Positions 1-11,100 of a stretch of DNA of 64,000 nucleotides are shown here, piece by piece. Position 1 is the first letter of the stretch; the number at the start of each line of letters is the position of its first letter. Made by a program: the position numbers and the translations under genes. Source of the DNA: Ctena decussata (taxonomy: Eukaryota > Mollusca > Bivalvia > Lucinida > Lucinidae); the NCBI GenBank assembly GCA_963989385.1, contig OZ022505.1, positions 57,787,737-57,851,736 of the forward strand, given 5' to 3'. Under the pieces are notes generated by a model. It was given only the letters and a program-made list of their open reading frames with translations. It ran no database searches and was not told the DNA's origin.

Positions 1-642
1 GGTAGAGGCAAACAGGGCTTTAAAATTGATATGATGATGATGATGATAGTGCAGTGATGCTGAGACAAGTGTTTAAGAACAGCTTCAGCTTATGCCTCAC
101 TTATATCAGAGTTATTGCCCTTGTTTTTATTTACAATCCACAAATTCAGCCGTAACTAAGTAACCAGTGAACAAAATTGTATGTAACTTAAAATTAACCA
201 TAAACAAATCAGGGCCACTTCGGCGGGGGATATAAATTCACCGAATTTGCTTGTTATAGTTGTTTTCCCAAATTTTAGACATTTTTGTGATCATCAAAGT
301 TTCGTCTTTCGGAAAGGTGTGCCGGGTACTGCGTCGTTGGTTTCCTGCATGCTTTGAGACTGACTAACTAGAAAGTTTTGCACTTTGAGTCTAAGATTAA
401 GGCAATTTTTACATTTGAAAACAAACATACACGTTGCTGGTGTATGATCCAAACATATTTCATGGGTTAGGCCTATCGTCCGACATTGTTTCACTGCTTT
501 TTGCAATTTCCTTTTCCAACTTAGTCGGCGGGTGGGGGCAGGGATGGGACGGGCCATGGGTATCATTAGTATGCAGAGAACGTGTACACTAAACTTGGCG
601 AGATTCTACAGCATGGTTTTACGATACAGACAAGCGTATGTT
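1..642. other. No gene recognised
   Basis: A 90-codon minus-strand frame (294-566) is open but has no recognisable motif beyond four Cys in its centre, and no supporting context. Confidence 0.5.
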
Positions 643-762
643 TTGGCCATATGTTCTCTGTATCTTGATTATTTGTAATCTTAGTTGTTTCCAACTATGG
701 TTTGAGGGCTGGATTTGGATTTTGATTGTTTCAGTTCCTGGTCTTTGCATACTTTTTACTTT
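643..762 (+). mobile_element. 3' tail fragment of the RT retroelement
   Basis: These 120 bp are nearly identical to 31425-31544, the 3' untranslated end of the retroelement nested in the last nAChR intron. Both copies stop at the same run, ACTTTTTACTTT. This copy keeps only the tail, which is the expected product of 5'-truncated target-primed insertion. The small open frame here is therefore not a host gene. Confidence 0.8.
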
Positions 763-1734
763 CATCCTTAGTTTATTTCTGTATCAACTGTTACATGTAC
801 GTATTTTCATCTTAGTATAGAACATTGGCTACGGTTTGGTATATTTTCAGGCTTCATTAACAGGGTCTGAAGCTGTTAATATGGTTTTGTTATAATCCTC
901 AGATTATATCTATTATTTTCACTGTCCAAATTTAAAAATGAAAGTGCTGGGGAATTTAATTTTCTGCTTACATACCGTATTAAAGTATCCATTGTTATCT
1001 GGTCATTTTGGCGCCGAAACATGGCCCTTTTATATTATCTCCAGTCGGGCTTGTTTCTACTCACAGCAGTTAAACTGCGAAGAGAGGTCACTGTGAAATG
1101 TACGTCTTCCCTATGAATTACAGGTGAAGAAATCTCTCCCAGAAAAAAGACTCCTTTAAAAGACGTTTTAATGGCCAATTATTAAAACATAAAGGCAAAA
1201 AGTACAAGTATAAGAGTGCGCCTTCTGGAAAGCAAAGGACAGCTGATGCGAGTCCCCAACCCTCACCTTCTCGGTAGTTCGAGTCCACTGCAGAGGTAGC
1301 GTTTGGTTCTGGGTCCGCGCATATCTGATCTGACTTATCTAAGAGAACAATCTGCGTTGGTTAAGGTCTGTTTTTCGCAACTGTGTAAAGACTGCTCGCT
1401 TACATCACAATACGCCCACCTGAATACATAAACCATATGACTTTCTTGTCTTTCGAAAAATAGTTAAGCACCGCGGTTTATGTCCGGATCCATTGCTCAG
1501 CAGCTACATAGGCTACAGTCATGATAGTATTTTTGCAATACATATGCGCCGATATTTTATATGTTTGCGCAGCGAATTACCTCACTTGCGCAGCTAAATG
1601 CTACTACAATTGAGCAGTTACCTAGGAAAAAACGAAGACACACTTGTTGCATTTAGAAATACTAAGAACCCGTTGTAATACACGAGAAGGAAACAACATG
1701 ATGAAGCCATCCACCTATGACCTTCATCTTTAAT
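763..1734. other. No gene recognised; upstream flank of the receptor gene
   Basis: Unique-looking AT-rich sequence. TTCGAGTCC at about 1278 resembles a tRNA B box but no cloverleaf can be drawn. A promoter for the receptor gene should lie in or upstream of this flank, but no TATA or initiator could be assigned. Confidence 0.5.
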
Positions 1735-1938
1735 TGAGCCGCGACACGACAAAACCAGCAAAAAGGTATGTGCGCCCAGCGAAAACTCAGATCAGCATCC
1801 GCTCAATCTAGTCAGAGTCTTTGGTGTGCGCTTAAGGGTAGCAAAGGGTCTAAGCTTACTTCATGCGGACACCCAGGCTGATCTAAGTCTTCGCTGTTCA
1901 CACATGCCACTTTGCTGGTTTTGTCATTTCGCGGCTCA
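1735..1938. mobile_element. Palindromic GAGCCGCGACACGA MITE, copy 1
   Basis: First of eight copies of a family of about 240 bp that is nearly one long palindrome, TGAGCCGCGACACGAC to its reverse complement. Inside each arm is a second inverted motif (CAGACTCAGATCAGCCTG / reverse). There is no coding capacity. Here the flanks repeat as AT/AT. This copy sits 260 bp upstream of nAChR exon 1 and is about 35 bp shorter than the others. Confidence 0.9.
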
Positions 1939-2198
1939 ATTTATGGTTCAGAGACTATGATATTGCCCTGTTTCCGACATACTAGTAGCTAGATGTCGTA
2001 AAAAATTGTAACTGTGCGAGTCAAGACTCCATTGGGGAGCTCTTTTGTCCTCTGACAACTTATATTGTCTTCTAGCTTTCTTTTAAAATGAAACCAACAC
2101 TTTTCAGTTTAAAAAGCTGTAAACATACACACGTTTTAAACAGAAGGCTGTGTTTTTTATGGACCTGCATCCTAGTTATAAATTAGGCTTATACATGC

Positions 2199-2382
2199 AT
2201 GAAGAACAGCAGTAGTGTAAATCGACACGTGTTTGACCAAATATCTGTTAATTTTTGCCACCCAAGTACAATCCTCAAAAGAGTAATAAAGGGACACAGG
2301 TGTGCGGCGCTAGATTTGAAGTCGTACCTGCACATTGTGTTTATCATTAGCATTTCCATGATTTTGGCCTTCATGTGTTCAT
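2199..2382 (+). CDS. nAChR exon 1: leader peptide (predicted)
   Basis: ATG at 2199 is the first Met after an in-frame TAG at 2184. The frame encodes a hydrophobic run (LHIVFIISISMILAFMC, residues about 44-60) that ends at a good donor, t|GTAAGA, in phase 1. The leftover T joins the GC that opens exon 2 to make a Cys codon, so the frame continues exactly into the receptor N-terminus. The 43 residues ahead of the hydrophobic core are long for a signal peptide. The true start may therefore lie in an unseen upstream exon spliced into this interval. The phase match and leader are seen; assignment as exon 1 is inference. Confidence 0.68.
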
Positions 2383-5083
2383 GTAAGACATATGAGTTCA
2401 AAGCCCGAAAAGGAGACGCAGTCTACATTGAACAAAATGCTTAGCAAATTTTTATGTTCTTTTATTGACTGTTTTGGAGGTTTTGTGAGTATTTGTCCCC
2501 CCTTTCTATGGCATTCTGCTGTCTATTCAGACACGGAAAACCATAATTGAGCCACGACACGAGAAAACCAACAAAGTGTTTTTGCGCCCAGCCCAGACTC
2601 AGATCAGCCTGGGCATCCGCCCAGCCTGATCAGACTCTTCGCTAAGCGCTTAAAGGGTAGCTAAGGGTCTAAGCTACTTCCATGCGGACAGCGAAGACTC
2701 TGATCAGACTGGGCGGATGCCCAGCCTGAACTGAGTCTGCACTGGACGCACACCCACTTTGTTGGTTGTCGTATCGCGGCTCATATCTGCTTACATATGC
2801 CCATGGACTTTAGGGCAACGACCAAGATAGAGCTATAAAATCAGTATAAGCCCCCATAAAATTGACAGGTTTAATATCGATTGATTACTGGTTACAATAT
2901 TTTCAATCAATGAAACGGACAATTTTCTGCAATTTATTACCAAAATCTTATTATGACTGATGTACCTGTTGTATGCACGCAACAGCAATTTTATTGGTAC
3001 TATGACCGGCCGAAGATACAAATACAGGGCCCCAGAAAAGGATCTTGGGTGCGGTGTTGGTAATTATTTTGTTTATAACTTGTTCTAGTCCTCAAAACAC
3101 GGTATGGCATTCACTAGAATGGTGTCACCAAGGAGGCTATATAGAATAACTGTTAACTCATACTTTGTATATTTTAGAAAGAGACTCTAATGAGTGAGAA
3201 AATCTAATGGGGATTTATTGGCACACCTGTCCGTGTTGTTCTTTTTTATTTTTTACCACTTCATAAAAAGAAAACAGCTTTAAAATATGTAAATTCCAGT
3301 TAATGCAGTCCTACCAAAATAGGATGTGCTCTCATCTTAAATTCCCTTTTTTTTACAGGCCGGTCTTCAGCCGTATCGAACCAAGTGATTACAGAAGACC
3401 TTGTCAACTATCTTTTCACAAACTACAGTGCCAATCTTTTACCATTATGTTCAGACAGCACGAACGTCACAGTCAGCATGGACGTAGCTCTTCGACAAAT
3501 TATGGAGCTGGTAAGCACCCCTGGTTAACTATGTATATACAAGGGCTGTTGCGAAACGGAAAAAGAGCTCACATCAAACGAAAAAGAGTCATAGTTACCA
3601 AGCGACCTGCTGACCAGCTCGTTTGATAACTATGACTCTTTTTCGTTTCGTAACAGCTCATTTTCGTTCGTAACATCCTTGAAAACAAAGTTAGTAGGAT
3701 CGAAGTTCGGGTCTGCGGTGCTTGGTCACACCGACAGTATATATGTAAAAAAAATTACGTTGACCTTACTACAATGGAAATCACAGGAATAATCGATAAC
3801 TAGAAATCGATACCCCGATTTTTATCTCTTTCTTTATTTCCTCCTAAAATTCAAATTCTTTGTGAAATGGGCTTTATTATATTGCACATAGATGTTAAAT
3901 GGAATGTCAATTCACCAGTCACGCAAAGCGAAAATCTGTCTTGTGGTTCTGTGAAACAGCGAATACTCAGCTCATCCTGTGCATCTGCGCAGTATTTTTA
4001 TGATCTGAACATTTTACTCTTAAAAATCTTTCCTTTGAAACTGAAGTTACAGCTCAGTCTGACTAAATCCGCAGGCTTATCCGAAACCTAGCTTTTTCAC
4101 GTCTTGACGCGCTAAGGCTGTCTACATGTGTCTTTTGCCGTGATAGCTTTATTATAAGTTCAATATTATTGAATGTTCGGGGTTATTAAACTTTCCCTAA
4201 TTTGTAATCGCAGTCTGCTGTGCAGCTTTACTATAATTTGTCAAGAAAATGGCAAAAGGAATTTTAGGCTTATCACACCTGAATGATTTCAAGTTAAACC
4301 TTGTGAAACTTTAACATAACCGGCGCTGTTTCGCAGACATATACAATGAACATGTAATCATGAGATCTCTTTATCTCAGTTATGGCCAAGACAATTACCA
4401 ACCAGGTCAGACAAAACTCGACTTATATCGAATCTGGGACCACAAGATTTGCAGTCCGTCACGTCAAACGCTGGGACGTTGTGTACTTTAAATGATAATA
4501 AAATAAAAGCATCGTAAACGACTGCGTAATACCCCGCCACTGCAAACCAATACCCCGTCTTCTATCTTTTATACCTTTTTTTTATCATGACATGAACCAC
4601 ATGAACAGAATTTTTTCATAATTTTATACATGTACATGTATATAGCTCTGGGGCAGGGGCAGGTAACCTATGTGGACTTAATACTACTTGTAACAGAAAG
4701 CTTATGTTGAAATTTCATCAAGATATACCAAAAATCTGATTTTATATTGATTTTTTCATGATTTCATACATGTATACAGCATGTGTCAGGGGCAGATAAC
4801 CACTGGGGGACAAAATTTTGATCAAGACATAAAGCTTATATCAATATGATAATTTGTTACAAGTTTCAGAAAAATCCCTTTCGCCTCTAATTTTATACTT
4901 TTTTTTCATTATTTCATACATGTATATAGCCCTAGGGCAGGGGCAGATAATCCAGGTGGACAAAATTCTGCTTATAACTGAAAGCTTATATGTTACTTCG
5001 ATCATTTCTGTGAAATTTCATCAAGATATTTCAAAGTGTAAAAGAACTACAGACCAAAAACTGTTTTTAAGACCATGAAAAGG

Positions 5084-5175
<92 letters not shown>

Positions 5176-8100
5176 TTTTATTTTCCTCCAATACAGGAGA
5201 GCATACATATTACAAACGAACATATATACAATTACAAAGACAAAAGACAAGAACACAAAATGCAAAAAGAAAGCAAAAACATACATGGTAAATAAACTAT
5301 CATACAAACACGATACCCATGATACCCGTAATGCATACTATATGATGCTTAAATGCATTCCACGCCGATGTGAGTAACAGCCCAGACTACAGCGAGTCCA
5401 GACTGTCACTCAAATCAGCATAGCCATACAAGCATGATATCCATGACACTTATAATGGATACTATTAATACCACCTATATTAGCTTTTCACGATGTTTGA
5501 ATGCATTCCACGCTGATGCGAGTAACAGCTTAGACTATAGCTAGTCCAGCTGTCACTCACATCAGCATAGCCATACAAACACGATACCTATGATACTTAG
5601 AATTCATATTATTTATTACTGACTATATTACCATTACTGAATGTTTAAATGCATTCCATGCTGATGCAAGTGACAGCCCTGACTGCGGCGAGACCAGATT
5701 GTCACTCAACATCAGCATGGACATGCAGACACGATACCTATGCATATTATTTATTACTGACTATATTACTATTATATACACGATGTGTAAATGCATTCCA
5801 TGCTGATGCAAGTGACATCCCTGACTACGGCGAGACCAGATTGTCACTCAGCATCAGCATGGACATACAAGTAAGGAAACGAAGTGCTCACGGACGGACG
5901 GACGGACGTACGTACGACGGACGGACAGACACACGGACAGCCAGCGGGAAAACATAATACCCCGCCACTAACGTGTGGCGGGGTATAAAAACAAGACTGA
6001 TGGATGCAATAAAATCAATTTCGAACAGCATGTGCTGCAGAATGCCGGAAGAGGATGGGGGCTGGGCTATCATAATTCTCGTTAACTTTTCTTGCTGCCT
6101 TCCCCACCCCCAATAAAAACCTACTATGTTGCCTTCTTGTATTTGAACTGATAAAGAGCCACAATAGATACACATTTCTATAAGCGTTTTAAATATACCT
6201 AAGGACAAAAGATCTGCACGGATGTTAGTTTAACACCCGTGCAGATCTTTTGTCTTTAAGTATAGATGCATCGGCATATTTTTTTTTTCAACATTTTTGC
6301 ACAGGAAAACAAATTTTGTGGTCTGCTTGCTTCCCTCGATGACAAGGCTTTTAAAATGGAGTCTACTCTTAAAGGATAGAATTTGCTCCTAGAGGAGCAA
6401 ATTCTTTAATTCAAGAGTTGATCCCGTTGAGGAGGGTGGCACATATGAATATGGCAAAGTTGATTACCAGTTGTACCCAATCATCCTAACTGAAATGGCC
6501 GCACCTCAACCTACCTGCAGCTTTGAATGAAAACGGCTAAAAATTCAAAAAAAAAATATATATTATATAAATATTATTTTATTCCTTTACAGAACGAAAG
6601 GGAACAGATTTTAGCATCCAATGTTTGGTTGAGGCTGGTAAGTATCATTTATATACTTTTTTTTCAGGAATAAATATTTCTTGAGTGAGTACAAAACTTG
6701 GCGAATGCTTGGTCTCGGTTACAATTGGGTATTTTTTTTTAAATCTTCATCACATTACACAGTCAGTGCAAAGGGTGCTTTAACTATTTCATAGATGGTT
6801 TGGACATATTAAACATCAAACAATAAATAAGATACATAAATAAATGCATACATATACCCATAATTATTTTACACTGAATTGCCCTGATCACGTCATGCCT
6901 GTGATTATAAAAAACAAGGCCCACGTTAGTTGGTAAAAACAAGGCCCAAGTTAATTCTAAGCATTTATCCAACTCCATAGATGAAAATTAAATTCTAGCC
7001 CAACGGGACCTGGGGCCGTATTCATAAAGCCACTTAAGTCGTTGCCATGCGGTTGCTAAGGCCAAATATCTATAAAGGAGATTCCCTACTACGATAAAAT
7101 TTGGTCTGGAGGAACAGTCTTACAAAGACTGTTCCTCCAGACCAAATTTCATAGTTGTAGGGAATCTCCTTCAAAGAAATTTAGCCTTAGCAACAGCATA
7201 GCAACGACTTAAGTCGTTTTATAAATATGACCCCTGTACTTTATTGTAGGAACAAAACTTCGCACCGAGAACAGTCACACACCCAGTGTAATTCGTGTGC
7301 AAAAAGACACACTTAATACATGATAATTGGTTAAGTTTCCAAAATAAAGGTGATTGTAGTATTATGAAATATTTTCACAACAATTCCATGGACGCTATAA
7401 CAGATATATAAACATTTGCTGTATCGAAGTACATATGTATTGATGTCCTGTAATTATGTGAAACTTTAGTTTCAAAATATTTTGAAAGCACAATCTTTGT
7501 CAGTTACATGCAAGTGTTTGAATTTCGGCGGTATTTAAAATAAGTAATAAAGCGTATCAAAGAAATATATTGTCCAATGTACTCCCTCATTTGTCAAAAG
7601 GTATTTAACCCTTTTTAGACCGGATACCCATTTTGGGGACATTATGCAAACAGTGCAGACCCAGTTCAGACGCCGCAAAACGTGGCGTCTGATCAGGGTC
7701 TACATTGTTTGCTTACAGGAATTTCTATGCAAAGTACAACAAAAGTGAAAATATTCACAAGAAACCCCTAAAACTAGTAATGGGATTATCTGAATGATAA
7801 GAATGGACAAGTCCACTGGACAAAAAAGGGTTAAAAGGTAAACACACCTTGCTCTCATGATAGTTCGTGCCAATTAAAGCATGTGCAAACTTGAACTACT
7901 CAGATCAGCCAACTAACCCGGGCAGTGGGAATCGAGTCTTACCACAGGGTATAATCGATTCCGCCAATTTTCGCTTGGCTTCCGCCGAGACTGTCCGCGA
8001 ACTCTTGCTTCCTGCAGAGACTACTGTCCTCGAAAAATGGCTTCCTGCCGAGACTGTCCGCGTGATTCTGCTTCCTGCCGAGAGCCTCGGCAGGAAGCAA

Positions 8101-11100
8101 AATCACGCGGACAGTCTCGGCAGGAAGCCATTTATCATGTACAGAAGTCTCGGCAGGAAACAAGAGGTCGCGGACAGTCTCGGCGGAAGCCAAATATGAT
8201 GTACAGTCTCTGCAGGAAGCGAAAATTGGCGGAATCGATTATACCCTGTGCTTACCGGTTCCCATGAAAAGTCAGTACCCTTAAAAAACAGTAACAGCAA
8301 TATCATATTAGTGCAGACTGATATAAGTCACTATTATGCTGTGAAAGACTTTGCTCTTAGGTGTCTTTGTCGCGATATGGCTAAAACACTTGTGTGAAGG
8401 CCCGACCTACACTCTCAGCCAAACTAAAAATATTCTATTCTCTTCTGTTCTGTTCTATATGGCATGGGCCGATTTTTTTCTATGTCATTTTTACATACTG
8501 CGCTGCAGTAGAACTCATTTTTTCTCCGTTATATTCTGTTCTGGCCCTTTGAGACAGTATTTTGGTCTATACCGGACCGTCTCCCAGGGAGAGGGAGAAA
8601 GAAGAGAAATGATAGACGAAAGACAAATGTCCAAACAACGCCCTCCCGCACCTACAAGAGAAATGACAGACGAAAGACAAATGTCCAAACAACGCCCACC
8701 CACACCTACTGCAAGCACAGTAGGCCCTTGCCCTACAATGTCCCAAATTAGCAGGACGCCCCGGCACCGGAAGTTACACACGCACCATCCGATCACCCCC
8801 GTTGGTGTATGTTTCAGCACATGATGAAAATTAAATTTATTGCTTCCAAAAACATGCATCGGTTCTGCGTACATCGCATTTGGGTATATAAACCATTAAC
8901 TTCTTTTTCGCCTGATACTTTGCACCTTAAACGTCTATCAGTCGCGCATACAGCGTTAATACATGGATTCACAGCATTAAGTTGCTGAGCCATTGTGTCG
9001 ATGCTGCATGGCTACTCATGACGTAGAAACGATATTATTTCAGCGTCCTGTGTCGACTACCAGTACAACCGCTTTGAAGTTTCAGTAGGTTTGTTGATAT
9101 GTAATCATGGGATCTCTCGCTTATATTTCTTTACAGAGATGGAACGACTGCCGGTTGACCTGGGACCCGGCGTTATATGACAACATAACACATGTGGCTG
9201 TCTATTATGACGACGTCTGGGTACCAGATATAACATTATATGACAGGTAAGTTAGCTATGACTTTACTATTCGTGTATACTAGTAATGGGCATCATAATT
9301 CTGTTATGCAACAGTCCAGTGAAATTGATGTTTCATCAAAGGAAATTCTCTGAGTCACTTAAGTAATAACACAACAGTTCCATAAAACAGCCAGAGACAC
9401 CGGGTGTATTTTATATACATGTAGTAGAGAATAAATGTCTTCTCCGATGTTAAATGGGTTTTGTTTTTACCTAAGGAAGCAAAACTCCATAGAACCAGGG
9501 CTGAACACTTGCAAGAGAACATTTTAATACCAAAATGACAGGTCGGTGGTATTAAATAACGTAGAGAGTTCCTTTTCCTTGAAATTAACAAAATATTTCG
9601 TCGAAACATCACTGGAGAGCCACAACTAATAACCATCAGTACCGCTGATGTTTGATGGCGTCAAATGTTTTCTGTTCCTTTTCTCTATGTAGTAGATGAT
9701 AAGACGCTTTAAGTTCTTTAAACCCTATTTAAAAATAATAAATAACACAATAAATTGATTTAAATAATAATAACAACTTATACGAAAACATTGTGAAGGT
9801 GAGTTTGACATTTAGATGTTAAATATCGTCTGTAACGTTAATATTTATAAATATGTTAATGAGTAAATAACAAAAAAGCCAGGTTTACTTTAGCCTTTTA
9901 ATTTTCACTTTAACATGGATGTTTATGAAGTCAGTTATTCACATCCCTTACAAGTTTTGTAAATACTGTTCATCTGTACCTTAATGACCTTGAATGTAGA
10001 GGCAGAGATGTTGAGCCCAGGTCAGACACATTTTGCTTTTTATTCAAATTCATTGCTATATAAAAAGGAAAGACAGAGAGCGGTTTAGGTGGGCCAAGAT
10101 TACATAATATCCGCTAATTGCATTACTATATTGTTCGTTTCAGTGCCGCCGAAGAGGAAATGATGCCAGGACGCCCCGACTATAGGGTGACCATTTCCAA
10201 CACCGGGTCAATGTCCTATAACTTCCCTACAGTTCTCAAGAGCGTCTGTCGGGTTAATGTCCGATATTTCCCGTTTGATACTCAGCGCTGCCAGCTTCAG
10301 TTTGGTTCCTGGTCTCACCATGGTTTTGAGCTTGATCTTGTCAACCGGAACCCGTCAGGTATCAGTATGTGTTTTATTACCCTTCCTAGTTAGTTTTAAC
10401 AGTAGGTACATAAGGGTGAAACAGCGTCGCATCGACGTCGATACAACGTCATGACGTTGCATCGACGTCAATGTGACGTTGTTTTACTCATGGTTTTTGT
10501 GCCTGCTGAGCTAGCTTTTTTCATGGGCATTTGGGTTTTTTACCATATTTTTGTATATCCACACCCACCTTACTGTTATTATCTTAACTGTAAAGACACC
10601 GTGACCAATTACTTTTATAACCCTAACATTAGATTAAATGGAGATTACTTTTTGTTAATGTGTCAGTATATTGCTGTGTGACATTACAAAAAAGTTAAGT
10701 CCCTGAGCAGGTTTAACAGAGATTTTCAAATTGGCAGGACAGAAATGACTGGCGTGTCCGTGTGCTGTGGATAATTACAGTGAATTTACGTTATGACACC
10801 GCCATACTTGTACACCCGTAAGAATGATATGTAGGATTCTTCCTTTCACTTCCAAATACGTGTATCAAAGATATAAACATATGGTTCATTCTTTTTGACA
10901 CCTTCAAACAATTGTTTAAGAACGTCTTCATATTTAATTCTGTCTGACTTATTGGTTGATTTGCTGACACCTTCAGCTAATTGTATCAAATATATATTTT
11001 CTTGTACCTTTCTGACACGTGTAAACGACTGTATTAAGAAAATATTATACATCTGAGTCTCACTGACACCGTCAGATAATTATATATATTTTAAGCACAG

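Larger units (their letters stand above)
8251..10143. other. Intron 3 end and intron 4
   Basis: Apart from the dispersed repeat 8577-8775 and exon 4, I see only AT-rich unique sequence. The minus-strand frame 9355-9636 has no recognisable feature. Confidence 0.5.

Noticed and set aside
294..566. 90-residue minus-strand frame with several Cys
   Set aside because: No motif, homologous copy or splice context; kept only as an unassigned stretch.
1265..1300. Possible tRNA (TTCGAGTCC box)
   Set aside because: Only a B-box-like string; no acceptor, D or anticodon stems can be paired.
5047..5307. YLSIYLSI-repeat frame
   Set aside because: Direct translation of the GATA microsatellite.
5346..5875. 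CRISPR-like array (repeats at regular spacing)
   Set aside because: Units are diverged tandem repeats with homologous, not unique, spacers, in a eukaryotic intron.
7867..8306. Overlapping frames on both strands with AETVR/SLGRKQ repeats
   Set aside because: Produced by the palindromic MITE at 7943-8250, where sense and antisense copies of one box alternate.
8351..8824. 157-residue plus-strand frame and 119-residue antisense frame
   Set aside because: The part after 8577 is a dispersed repeat whose other copy (53226) lacks the frame; the first part has no motif.
10118..10393. Stand-alone gene starting at ATG 10118
   Set aside because: The frame is nAChR exon 5 plus intron on both sides; acceptor at 10143 and donor at 10359 define the exon.
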